NCBI GenBank assembly: GCA_964569795.1
Contig: CAZMVB010000042.1
Span: forward strand, 1 to 32,162
DNA from: JAHJDS01 sp964569795
GTDB taxonomy: Bacteria > Desulfobacterota > Desulfarculia > Desulfarculales > JAHJDS01
DNA: 32,162 bases
Direction of reading: 5' to 3'
Part shown: piece after piece, positions 1 to 7,311 of the stretch
How positions within the stretch are numbered: the stretch's first letter is position 1
How the letters are laid out: every line of letters starts with the position of its first letter
Position numbers and translations under genes: made by a program
The notes under the pieces: model-generated
What the model was told of the DNA's origin: nothing
Seen by the model: only the letters and a program-made list of their open reading frames with translations
Databases searched by the model: none

Positions 1-2
1 CC

Positions 3-134
3 GTCGAGACGGTCTGCTTGAAGATCATCAACGCCAAGCGCCGGGCCATCCGGGGTGAGCCCTGGCCCCTGTCCCCGCCGCCGATCTGCATCCAGGCCGC
101 GGACAAGGTTTACCACCTGGGCCAGAGCCGGCGG
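3..134 (+). CDS. Partial plus-strand coding fragment of unknown function at the window edge
   Basis: Reading from base 3 gives about 44 codons with no stop and nearly all G or C at third positions, the codon habit of the core genes here. The bias fades at about 134, where the opposite strand starts to read as the N-terminus of a cupin protein. The frame runs on to a stop at 398, but that part lies antisense to the cupin start and looks like a shadow. I do not recognise the fragment (residues include AIRGEPWPLSPPP). It is either a gene cut by a rearrangement or one half of a chimeric contig end. Confidence 0.3.
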
Positions 135-241
135 GAGGGGTCGTTTGCCTGCAGAAACAGGGGGTCGATGCGCACGGTGCCGGTAAACCACTCGGCGGGT
201 CCTTTGGCGGAAGGCTGTGAGCCACCCCTTTTTATGTCCAT
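110..241 (-). pseudogene. Truncated cupin-family protein, N-terminus only
   Basis: The ATG at 241 is preceded by AAGGAG eight bases upstream, a good ribosome binding site. The first 36 or so residues (ending TGTVRIDPLFLQANDPSR) match the conserved start of small cupins of the carboxymuconolactone/mandelonitrile-lyase-like type, normally about 130 residues. The metal-binding HxH region that should follow is absent: the frame ends after 43 residues, and the two other minus frames do not resume it. The break falls at about 125-134. The family assignment is from memory of its N-terminal motif. The gene would be last in the minus-strand operon, 122 bases after the DUF1638 gene. Confidence 0.55.
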
Positions 242-363
242 GGTCTCATCTCCTTTGGTTTCTGCTGATCATGACCGTCCGTGGTCTCGCGGCCACGGTC
301 CCGAGGGGCGCGATTTCCCCGGTCATTCGCCGCCGGCCGCCGGTCCGGCCAATCAATCGCCGT

Positions 364-1008
364 TCAGCCCGCGGCCTGCTCCTTCAGCAGGTTTTTAAGG
401 CGATCCAGCGTGACCGGGTAGCCCTGGATCGGAATCCCCATCCAGTCCGAGTACTCCAGAAAATCCTCGGGGTGCTCGGCCATGTATTGATCCACATAAC
501 CGATGCCGTCCGCCACGATCGCCCCGCCGGTGTGTTTCGGAAAATTCTCGTTGGCCACGCTCTTGTCCCAGCCGGCGAAGACCTGGTGGCGGAACTTGAT
601 CCAGCCCGGGGTCATCCACCACACCGGCTCGCCGCCGGCCAGCTCCTGGGCCGCCTCCTGGCGCCCCGCCTCGCTGAGCATCATGTCGATACAATGGCTG
701 GCCTGCACCCGGCTGACCCCGGGCCCCAGTTCCTCGATGATGGTCTTCATCGTCCGTTGGGGCTGATCGGCGTTGACGTAACAGAACTTTCCGCCGTAAA
801 CCACCACCACCCGGTCGGCCGTCTGCTTGGCCTTGGCCACCCGGTCCACCAGTTGCCTCTCCAGCTCGTGGGGGTCTTGATGGAGCCCCGGGGTGGTGTA
901 ATAGATGGCCTTGGCATCCAGGAAGCCCTCGTTTTTCAGGTAGTTGAGTTCGAGGCTCATGGTGCCGCAGGCGACAATGGCGATGTCGGAAAAAGATACC
1001 TCGCCCAT
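364..1008 (-). CDS. DUF1638 family protein (methyltransferase-associated)
   Basis: This 214-residue soluble protein has a good start: GGAGG lies six bases before the ATG. Its hallmarks are an N-terminal IVACGTM segment, a VVVVYGGKFCYVN core and WWMTPGWIKFR near residue 135. Together these point to the DUF1638 family, which often sits beside corrinoid-dependent or MetE-like methyltransferases in anaerobes. Its biochemical role is not established. The Cys and His residues (VACGT, GKFCY, ASHCID) could bind a metal, but that is inference. Here it follows a MetE-like methyltransferase by 88 bases on the same strand, which supports a shared methyl-transfer job. Confidence 0.8.
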   Translation of the reverse strand: MGEVSFSDIAIVACGTMSLELNYLKNEGFLDAKAIYYTTPGLHQDPHELERQLVDRVAKAKQTADRVVVVYGGKFCYVNADQPQRTMKTIIEELGPGVSRVQASHCIDMMLSEAGRQEAAQELAGGEPVWWMTPGWIKFRHQVFAGWDKSVANENFPKHTGGAIVADGIGYVDQYMAEHPEDFLEYSDWMGIPIQGYPVTLDRLKNLLKEQAAG

Positions 1009-1096
1009 TTTGATCCTCCATTTTTTTTGGCCCGAGCGATGGCCGATATTGGCCTCGGTTTATGGTCAACGGCTCCGGGCCAAGTGGTCTGGGGCC

Positions 1097-2134
1097 TCAG
1101 GAGTAGCGGGCCCGCATGGCCGCTGACACCTGACCGGTCAGCTCGAAGACGCGGGCTGCCTGTTCCGTGGAAAGCAGGGCCGGCTCGCACGAGGGCAGGA
1201 CCCACGATGATTCAGCCAGCCTCGCCTCGTCCAGGCCCTGAGCCACCAGAAGGTCGATGCCTTCCTGAAGTCGATTCACCAGGGACTCGGCCGTCTGGCC
1301 GGCCAGGGTCTCGGACTCGACCGGGACGATTCCCCAGCCGATGGTCCCGCCCCGCTCCAGGAATCCTCTAAAACCCTCGGCGTAGAGGGCCACCTTGTCG
1401 GCATAGGCAAAGGCGTCGAAGTTGATGACGTCGATGTCGGCCTCGGTCAGAAGCGACCAGTCGATGTTGGCGCAGCAGTGGACCCAGCGAAGGGCGGTCA
1501 CGCCGGCGAATCCCCCCTCGACGGCGGCGATCAGGTCCTGGCGCGAGCCCCCGCCCAGGGCCGAGGTGAACCCGACCAGGGTCGGCTCGGGATGATCGGC
1601 GATGACCTCGACCCCGGGGAGGGCCTCCTTGATCCATCGCTCCAGCCACCGGGTTTTCATGGCCACGGTCTTGACGATCATGTCCCGCAGGGTCTCGTGG
1701 TGGATGCAGGGCTTTCCGTCCCGCTGCCGCCAGGAGTCGGCCAGGACCACCGGGCCCGGGATCTGGACGGCCAGCCTTTTCAGGTCCGGCGGATCGGCCC
1801 TGACGATCTCGTCGAGCATGGCCTCGTAAAACGGGGCGGCGGCGGTCGTGGTGGCGAAATAGTCCAGATCGTCTCGCTCGACCCGGTCGTAGAACTCCAG
1901 GACCTCGGCCTCCCGTTCCTCGGGCGGGGCCATCATCACCGTCTTTTTTTCAGGATCGATGACCAGGCAGGGAAACCCCTCGAACAACCAGCGATAGGTC
2001 CGGGTCATGATCGGTAGAAAGGGGGCCTCGGGCAGATTTTCGAGGATGATCCGGGCGGCGGTCGCCATGTCCCGAAAGGGAACCGTGGCCAGGCTCGTGG
2101 CCGCAAAAAAGGGCCGGTCCGCCGGGCGGGTCAT
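1097..2134 (-). CDS. MetE-like (cobalamin-independent methionine synthase core) methyltransferase
   Basis: The 345-residue protein is a single TIM-barrel of the UroD/MetE-like class and lacks the N-terminal half of classical MetE. The zinc ligands expected of this family are visible: His219 and Cys221 in VHCCANIDW, and Cys316 in LPSCEPALL. The ATG at 2134 is preferred over an upstream in-frame TTG at 2140 because AAGGAG is only four bases from the TTG but ten from the ATG. Short 'core-MetE' enzymes in Wood-Ljungdahl organisms are thought to take the methyl group from a corrinoid protein rather than methyl-folate. The cooC and acsV genes further along fit that idea. Alternatively it is a methyltransferase for another thiol or methylated substrate. 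Confidence 0.75.
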   Translation of the reverse strand: MTRPADRPFFAATSLATVPFRDMATAARIILENLPEAPFLPIMTRTYRWLFEGFPCLVIDPEKKTVMMAPPEEREAEVLEFYDRVERDDLDYFATTTAAAPFYEAMLDEIVRADPPDLKRLAVQIPGPVVLADSWRQRDGKPCIHHETLRDMIVKTVAMKTRWLERWIKEALPGVEVIADHPEPTLVGFTSALGGGSRQDLIAAVEGGFAGVTALRWVHCCANIDWSLLTEADIDVINFDAFAYADKVALYAEGFRGFLERGGTIGWGIVPVESETLAGQTAESLVNRLQEGIDLLVAQGLDEARLAESSWVLPSCEPALLSTEQAARVFELTGQVSAAMRARYS

Positions 2135-2148
2135 GGTCAATGATCTCC

Positions 2149-2577
2149 TTACTGGTCCGCTAAAAAAGGCAGGGGCTTGCCCATGCGATAGACCAGGGCC
2201 GTGCTCGAGGCGATCAGATTTCCGTCCTGGTCATGGACCTTGATGTCGTAGTTGGCCGTCTTGCGGGTCCGGGAGAACTCCCGGGCCTCGGCCGTGAGGC
2301 GCGCCCCGGCCTCCGGCGCGGCGATATAGGTGATCGACATGTTCAGAGCCACGGCCATGGTGCCGTGGGAGTTGGAGGCGGTCTCAAAGGCCTCGTCGAT
2401 CAGGGCGAACAGGGCCCCGCCGTGGGCCTGGCCGTAGATGTTGGCCATGTCCGGCGTGAATTTCATTTCCACCTTCGAGTAACCGGTGTCCAGATCGACC
2501 AGTTTCAGGTCGAACTTGCGGGCGAACGGTTCTTTATCGACCTGGGCGAAGATGGCCTGCCTGACTTTCTCGTCCAC
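2149..2577 (-). CDS. Hotdog-fold acyl-CoA thioesterase, PaaI type
   Basis: This 142-residue protein carries the PaaI/YbgC-type hotdog signature AHGGALFALIDEAFE around the central helix, followed by ALNMSITYIAAPEAG. Enzymes of this family hydrolyse acyl-CoA thioesters in the cytoplasm, often aryl or hydroxyacyl CoAs. The frame is open further upstream, but that stretch overlaps the cupin gene. The GTG at 2577 is chosen because GGGGG lies just upstream and because the protein then begins at the family's usual point. It starts six bases after the cupin stop and ends 14 bases before the methyltransferase start, so the three are almost surely co-transcribed. The substrate cannot be told from sequence. 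Confidence 0.82.
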   Translation of the reverse strand: MDEKVRQAIFAQVDKEPFARKFDLKLVDLDTGYSKVEMKFTPDMANIYGQAHGGALFALIDEAFETASNSHGTMAVALNMSITYIAAPEAGARLTAEAREFSRTRKTANYDIKVHDQDGNLIASSTALVYRMGKPLPFLADQ

Positions 2578-2582
2578 GGTCG

Positions 2583-2921
2583 TCAGTCCCCCTGGGGCGA
2601 GCTGCCGGCGTGCTCGATGTTCAGGCAGACGGTCCGCTCGGCAGAGGTGGTCCGGTGGCGGACCCCCCGGGGCACGGCCATCATCTGGCCGGGGACCAGT
2701 TCCTCGGTCCGATCCTCCAGCTCGACGATCAGCCGCCCCTGGACCACGTACAGCAGCTCGTCGCGCTGGTGACTGTGCCAGTCCACGCCAAAGCCCTCTT
2801 GAACTGCGCTCAGGCGCACCGAGTGATCGTTGATCCGGCAGACCTCGAAGTTGCGCCAATCGTCCCGGATGTCATTGGTCAAGGCGATGGCGTCCAGTTT
2901 GTTCAACTGCCCCCGGGGCAT
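2583..2921 (-). CDS. Small single-domain cupin protein
   Basis: The protein has 112 residues. Cupin motif 1 is clear: His49 and His51 in DWHSHQRDELLYVVQG with Glu55 and a closing Gly62. Motif 2 is PRGVRH, ending in His89. All the metal ligands expected of a cupin are therefore present. The start at 2921 has AAGGGG seven bases upstream. A much longer open frame runs on to 3992, but the extension lies antisense to the PilZ gene and is rejected. It is the first gene of the minus-strand operon. Its function is not predictable beyond a metal-binding barrel. Confidence 0.85.
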   Translation of the reverse strand: MPRGQLNKLDAIALTNDIRDDWRNFEVCRINDHSVRLSAVQEGFGVDWHSHQRDELLYVVQGRLIVELEDRTEELVPGQMMAVPRGVRHRTTSAERTVCLNIEHAGSSPQGD

Positions 2922-2960
2922 GTCTCTTTCCCCTTGAAAGGGTAGATGGCGTATTGAGGC

Positions 2961-2989
2961 ATAATGCCAAATTTCATCCCCACGGGCAA
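2961..2989 (-). promoter_or_regulatory. Promoter of the cupin-thioesterase-methyltransferase operon
   Basis: On the minus strand TTGCCC and CATTAT are 17 bases apart, a good sigma-70 layout. Transcription would begin about 33 bases before the cupin ATG. It is divergent from the PilZ promoter at 3036-3065. Confidence 0.5.
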
Positions 2990-3035
2990 TGGGCCACTGT
3001 CTTTGGCCGTCTCGATGACCAAAGTCGTACACAAG

Positions 3036-3065
3036 TTGGGCTGGCGGGGCGGTGGGCGTTATGCT
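3036..3065 (+). promoter_or_regulatory. Promoter of PilZ gene 1
   Basis: TTGGGC and TATGCT are separated by 18 bases. The same arrangement (TCGGAC, 18 bases, TATGAT) precedes the second PilZ gene at the same distance, inside a conserved block, which strengthens both calls. Confidence 0.5.
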
Positions 3066-3122
3066 ACAGTGCCAGTGCAATCCGGGGCGGGCATTCATCA
3101 GCGCCAGCGACGGGAGGAAAAG

Positions 3123-3827
3123 GTGCGTTTGCGCTTGGTCCTGGTCTGTCGGCCCAGTCCGGCGCGGGAAAAGTACCAGCAGGCCCTGGCGGATTTGGGC
3201 GTGACCGTTGACACGGTGGCGGACGTAAACGAGCTGGCCGAGCAGTTGATCCGGACGCCCTGTTCCGGCCTCCTGATCGACACCGCCACCGGTCTGGTGA
3301 CTTCCTTTGAGAAAAAACGGCAACTCCACGTCATCATCGAGATCTTTCCGGTGCTTCGCGTCAACTGGAACGACCAGGCCCAACAGCTGGAACTCTTCTA
3401 CTACGGACAATCCCAGCCGACCGACCTGACGCTGAGGCAGTTCATCGAGACCCAGTGCCTGCCCTTCGAGGCCAGGACCATTCGGGCCCATGAACGATAC
3501 CGCGTCCACTTCAACGTCGAAGTCTATCCGGACGAGCAGTGCCGGCCCGAACAAAGGCGACTCTCGGTCACCCTGGACTTGTCCGAGGGCGGCGCGTTTC
3601 TGGTGATGATCGAGCCGTGGAGCGGCCCGCGGGAGATCTGGCTGAAGATCGTCGAACTGGCTGACCAGACGCCGATCCGGAGCGAGGTCAGGCGCCAGGT
3701 CAACTGGGGTAATTCGAAACGGATACCGGGCATTGGCGTGGCCTTCAGGCAGATTGCCATCGACCAGGTCTGGGAGTTGCAAGCCCGACTGAGCAGTGGC
3801 CGCGACCGCCGCCTGTCTGGGTCGTGA
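3123..3827 (+). CDS. PilZ-domain protein, copy 1 (probable c-di-GMP receptor)
   Basis: This 234-residue cytoplasmic protein starts at GTG 3123, with GGGAGG five bases upstream. Open frame continues to 2964 but crosses the promoter and is unlikely to be translated. Residues 1-110 form an unassigned domain with a receiver-like look but no clear phosphorylation pocket. Residues 115-230 are PilZ, with the two cyclic-di-GMP binding motifs intact: RAHER (121-125, RxxxR) and DLSEGG (152-157, D/NxSxxG). It likely senses c-di-GMP and acts by protein contact; the output is unknown. A paralogue lies 350 bases downstream, with matching promoter and leader. Confidence 0.8.
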   Translation: MRLRLVLVCRPSPAREKYQQALADLGVTVDTVADVNELAEQLIRTPCSGLLIDTATGLVTSFEKKRQLHVIIEIFPVLRVNWNDQAQQLELFYYGQSQPTDLTLRQFIETQCLPFEARTIRAHERYRVHFNVEVYPDEQCRPEQRRLSVTLDLSEGGAFLVMIEPWSGPREIWLKIVELADQTPIRSEVRRQVNWGNSKRIPGIGVAFRQIAIDQVWELQARLSSGRDRRLSGS

Positions 3828-4062
3828 GGAATCCCGGGAACTGGTGGCCAAACACCAGGCCGGCAGGCGCGCAACCGCCGGACCGTGGACCAGGCTGGCC
3901 GACGCGCTTGACCGTCTGCTGGGCGGTGAACAGGACTCGAACATCCTGACCGAAGGCCTGGACCCGGACCAATCAAAGCTCATCCAAGCCATCCTCGAAG
4001 CCGTGGCCGATCCATCCCAGCTCCAGGCCCTGCTCGAGGGCCAGGAAAAATCCGAGGAATAA
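3796..4062 (+). CDS. Small hypothetical protein, 88 residues
   Basis: The frame starts at GTG 3796, overlapping the end of PilZ gene 1 by 32 bases, and ends 25 bases before the next promoter. A second in-frame GTG at 3844 would remove the overlap, but neither start has a convincing ribosome binding site. The protein is hydrophilic and predicted helical, with a Leu-rich C-terminal half (ending ALLEGQEKSEE) and no motif I recognise. G/C-ending codons across 3860-4060 favour real coding. Its place suggests co-expression with PilZ 1. Confidence 0.45.
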   Translation: MAATAACLGREESRELVAKHQAGRRATAGPWTRLADALDRLLGGEQDSNILTEGLDPDQSKLIQAILEAVADPSQLQALLEGQEKSEE

Positions 4063-4087
4063 CGCCCTCGGCCTGGTCAATCACCCG

Positions 4088-4117
4088 TCGGACTGGCGGG
4101 GCGGGGGGCGTTATGAT
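4088..4117 (+). promoter_or_regulatory. Promoter of PilZ gene 2
   Basis: TCGGAC, an 18-base spacer and TATGAT, aligned base for base with the promoter of the first PilZ gene. Confidence 0.5.
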
Positions 4118-4174
4118 ACATTGCGGATACAGTCCGGGGCGGGCACTTATCAGCGCCAACGACGGGAGGGAAAG

Positions 4175-4852
4175 GTGAGTTTGCGCTTGGTCCTGGTCTG
4201 TCGGCCCAGTCCGGCGCGCCAGAAGTATCAGCAGGCCCTCCACGGCATCGGGGTCGAGTTCGACGCGGTCGATAACCTGACCGGGCTCTTGAGGGCCCTA
4301 TCCCAGACCCCGTATAACGGTATCCTCATGGACGTGACCACCGGGTTGGGGGTCTCGTCCGGGGAAAAAAAACAGCTGCAGACCATCCTCCAAATATTTC
4401 CGGTGATGCGGATCGACTGGGATAATCGGGTGGTCCTGTCATACTACGGACAATCCCAGGCGTCCGAGCTGACCCTGGAAAAATTCATCCAGACCGAATG
4501 TCAGCCCTTCAACGCCCGGACCATTCGGGCCCATGAGCGGCACGACCTCCACTACAATGTCACCATCTACCCCAACGAGCACTGCCGTCCCGAGGATGGC
4601 AAGCGGGCCGTGACCCTGGACATCTCCGAGGGCGGGGTGTTCCTGATCTTCCTGGACAACTGGACCGGCTCCCGCCGGATCTGGCTGCGGTTCATGGACA
4701 TGACCGACCTGACGCCGGTCCAGGGCGAGGTCAAGCGCCAGATCAACTGGGGCGTCAGGCCTCGGATACCCGGCCTGGGCGTGGCGTTCACCCAGATTAC
4801 CGACAATCAGATCAAAGAGATCCAGGCCGACCTCAACAGTATGAATGACTAG
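4175..4852 (+). CDS. PilZ-domain protein, copy 2
   Basis: This 225-residue paralogue of the upstream PilZ protein starts at GTG 4175 with GGGAGG upstream. The first 13 or so residues are almost identical in the two copies (RLVLVCRPSPAR); later regions are clearly diverged. PilZ motifs are RAHER (118-122) and DISEGG (149-154), so c-di-GMP binding is likely kept. In copy 1 RAHER is followed by YRVHF, here by HDLHY. The pair arose by tandem duplication including the promoter, since both share the upstream region. Confidence 0.8.
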   Translation: MSLRLVLVCRPSPARQKYQQALHGIGVEFDAVDNLTGLLRALSQTPYNGILMDVTTGLGVSSGEKKQLQTILQIFPVMRIDWDNRVVLSYYGQSQASELTLEKFIQTECQPFNARTIRAHERHDLHYNVTIYPNEHCRPEDGKRAVTLDISEGGVFLIFLDNWTGSRRIWLRFMDMTDLTPVQGEVKRQINWGVRPRIPGLGVAFTQITDNQIKEIQADLNSMND

Positions 4853-4926
4853 CCTGGTCCCGCAAAGACCAGCCCGGTCCCGCCCGGCAATTGATCCCCG
4901 GTATTCACCCCTCCAAGGAGTGAGGC

Positions 4927-5250
4927 ATGGCCCTCTTAAGCGGCGACGACTATGTCGAGAGCCTGAAGGCCTTTAGTCCTGAAATCTACTTCCGGGGCGA
5001 GCGGGTGGACAGGGTCTGGGACCATCCCCTGCTCCGCCAGACCGTAGGTCACCTCCGGGCCGGTTTTGACCAGGCTTTTTCCTCGGAAACCAGGGACCGG
5101 TTCGCCGTGACCTCGCCCCTGACCGGGACCCTGCTGGGCTTCACGATCAACGCGGCCGGCTCGCCGGTGACCAACAAGATCGTGGTCAACCGGCTGTACG
5201 ATCTGGAGTCGCGGATAGACATCGCCCGCCAGATCGCCGGGGTGAATTAA
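4927..5250 (+). pseudogene. N-terminal fragment of a HpaB/4-hydroxybutyryl-CoA dehydratase family protein
   Basis: The 107-residue product starts with an excellent ribosome binding site (AAGGAG, six bases, ATG). Its opening, with DDYVESLKAF, GERVDRVWDHPLLR and a following helical stretch, resembles the N-terminus of the flavin/4Fe-4S vinylacetyl-CoA isomerase and 4-hydroxybutyryl-CoA dehydratase group, which is normally about 480 residues. The frame stops at a TAA, and nothing downstream continues the family, so the flavin and cluster-binding parts are missing. It is probably a decayed remnant, but the intact start and codon bias leave open a short, still expressed protein. Confidence 0.5.
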
Positions 5251-5360
5251 CCTCGTATTCTTGTCTTTCATAAAAAATAGTCCTGCATCATAGACACCAG
5301 ATGCCACGGCCCAGGCCGCCAGGAGGCCAAATCTCCCGGCGGGAATGTCCCGGGTTTGGG

Positions 5361-5390
5361 TTGCCCGGCCGTGCTATTTTCGGTTATAAT
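5361..5390 (+). promoter_or_regulatory. Promoter of the secreted crystallin/PAN protein
   Basis: TTGCCC, an 18-base spacer and a perfect TATAAT in a locally AT-rich stretch, ending 26 bases before the ATG. Confidence 0.6.
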
Positions 5391-5416
5391 AAAAATATTC
5401 GGTGCTGGAGGATGCC

Positions 5417-7108
5417 ATGGGGGGTGCATTCCGAGCAACGGCGATCTTCCTGGCCACCGCCCTGCTGATCGGCTGGCCCGGCGGGGCAGTCTGTGCCGTC
5501 CCTCTCCCGGATTACGACTCCGACATGTCCTATTCAGACTACCTCGAGGTCCGGGAGAACGCCTATCCGTCGGTCAGGGGCGGGAGGTATGCTGACCATG
5601 TATATTTTGCGGGGTGTTGCTATTGCAAAAACAAGTCGGTTACGCCCCAGCACCGCCACCAGGCCTACGTGGTCGGCAGCCAAAAGTGTGACAACCGGAT
5701 CTCGTTCATCATCCTGGGCCGCGACCTGGCGATCAAGGTCTTCGAGCACAATGACTTCCAGGGCCAATCGACCATTTTTCGAAAAAGCCTCAATCTCCCG
5801 GGGACCGGGTGGAATGACCGGATATCGTCCTTCATAGTCTTCTGCCGCAACCAGCCGGACGTGCTGGGCATCCAGGTGTACATGCACTATACCAAGACCT
5901 GGCCGGGCGGCGGCGGCACCATCTACAAGTTCATCCCCGCCCCGAACCTCCTGTCCATGTACCGCGTCCGATTTACCAACTGGTCTTACACGTCGAACCG
6001 GATGATCCAGATCACGCGGACCAACCTGGACGTGGCCTGGCGGGCCTGCACCGGCCAGAATTTCACCGGCCAGTGCTACACCGTGCCCGGCGGCCCCGGT
6101 GACAAGCGGTTTGTCGTCCCTCTGCCGCTGTGGCTGCGCGAAAACGTGCGCTCCCTGGAGATGTGGCTCATCAGCCAGGCCGGCAAATTCAAGTGCACCG
6201 ACTATGGCGACGGGATCGTGTCCTGCCCCTATGCCCAGATGCAGAAGGCCACCCTCCACGGGGTGCAGGCCAAACCCTTCTGGTGGACCACCGGGACGGT
6301 CCAGGGACACCGGGCGCCGCCGGCGCCCGGTCGGCCCTCCCCGCCTCCGCCGCGGATGGTGACCAGGCCGCCAAGGCGGCCGGGACAGGTCTATCGGCCG
6401 CCGGTCAGGGTACCCGGTCCGGCCGGGGTGACGGCTGAGCCCAACGTGGACCGGCCCGGTCTGGACTATCGCCGGCTGGCCATGCCGGGCCAGGCCCCTG
6501 CCGACTGCCGCCGGGCCTGTCTGGCCGATCCTCGCTGCCGGGCCTACACTTATGTCCGGCCGGGTTTCCAGGGCCGCCGGGCCTGGTGCTGGCTCAAGCA
6601 CGGCGTCCCCCGCCCGGTCGAACGTCGATGCTGCGTGTCGGGCGTCAAGACCGGACGGGCAGGCCCCGGGCCTTGGCCCGGTCAACGGCCGGGCTTCCAG
6701 CGCCGCTGCCCGCCGGGACAGTACTGGAACGCCCGGGCCAGGCGCTGTCTCTGTCCCCCGGGCCTGTGGTGGAACACCGGGCAGAGGCGCTGCGTCAGAC
6801 GGGTCGCACCTGGTCGGACACCAATAGTTCATCGTTGTCCGCCGGGCCTGCGGTGGAATCCCCGTGTCCGACGTTGTGTCCGGCGGGTCCTGCGGCCCAG
6901 GTCTCCGCTGGTTCGCCGCTGTCCGCCGGGTCAGGACTGGAGCGCCGGACTGAGGCGATGCGTCTGCCCACCGGGCCTCTGGTGGAATCCCAGACAGCGA
7001 CGCTGCGTTCGTCGGGTCGTGCGGCCCCGGCCGCCGGTGATTCATCGCTGCCCGCCGGGCCAGCAGTGGAGTCCCCAGGCCAGGCGCTGCCTGAGGGTGG
7101 TGCGGTGA
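5417..7108 (+). CDS. Secreted crystallin-like, PAN/Apple and Cys-repeat protein
   Basis: The 563-residue protein starts at ATG 5417, five bases after GGAGG. Residues 1-27 are a signal peptide (hydrophobic AIFLATALLIGW, likely cleavage after VCA). Residues about 85-145 look like a beta/gamma-crystallin Greek-key unit (FEHNDFQGQ then NDRISSFIVF), and about 195-250 like a second, degenerate one. A Pro-rich linker (296-335) leads to a PAN/Apple domain at about 342-411 with paired Cys (DCRRAC, DPRC, CWLK, RRCCVSGV). The tail from 429 holds six CPPGxxWxxxxRRC units. It is presumably exported and disulfide-bonded, binding carbohydrate or protein outside the cell; that role is inferred from domain types. 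Confidence 0.72.
   Translation: MGGAFRATAIFLATALLIGWPGGAVCAVPLPDYDSDMSYSDYLEVRENAYPSVRGGRYADHVYFAGCCYCKNKSVTPQHRHQAYVVGSQKCDNRISFIILGRDLAIKVFEHNDFQGQSTIFRKSLNLPGTGWNDRISSFIVFCRNQPDVLGIQVYMHYTKTWPGGGGTIYKFIPAPNLLSMYRVRFTNWSYTSNRMIQITRTNLDVAWRACTGQNFTGQCYTVPGGPGDKRFVVPLPLWLRENVRSLEMWLISQAGKFKCTDYGDGIVSCPYAQMQKATLHGVQAKPFWWTTGTVQGHRAPPAPGRPSPPPPRMVTRPPRRPGQVYRPPVRVPGPAGVTAEPNVDRPGLDYRRLAMPGQAPADCRRACLADPRCRAYTYVRPGFQGRRAWCWLKHGVPRPVERRCCVSGVKTGRAGPGPWPGQRPGFQRRCPPGQYWNARARRCLCPPGLWWNTGQRRCVRRVAPGRTPIVHRCPPGLRWNPRVRRCVRRVLRPRSPLVRRCPPGQDWSAGLRRCVCPPGLWWNPRQRRCVRRVVRPRPPVIHRCPPGQQWSPQARRCLRVVR
6701..7105 (+). repeat. Six in-frame CPPGxxWxxxxRRC repeats
   Basis: Six units of the pattern CPPG(Q/L)xW(N/S)xxxRRC lie in tandem. 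Some are joined directly, others through basic Pro-rich linkers (RRVxxPRxPxxxR). The alternation of CPPGQ and CPPGLWW units suggests duplication of a two-unit block. Confidence 0.8.
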
Positions 7109-7311
7109 TTTATCGCCCCTTCACCTGAGGCGAACTGTCGCCAAAGGCCATCCGGTCCGGTCGTCCGTACCCGGGCGGTCCGGGCCGGGTCCTGATGACG
7201 CCTCGCGGCCTTTCCTGACCGAAGAACCCAGACAGATGATCGACCCGTGGACGATCCCCTGAGCCGGGGATATGCTTGAAGCAATTGCCGGTAACTAGAG
7301 GGGAGAGGGGC

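Noticed and set aside
2991..2999. GCCACTG, part of the cobalamin-riboswitch B12 box
   Set aside because: It is on the plus strand upstream of PilZ, with no other conserved riboswitch segments nearby.
2583..3992. A 469-codon minus-strand open frame containing the cupin
   Set aside because: Only the last 112 codons are cupin. The rest lies antisense to the PilZ gene and crosses the divergent promoters.
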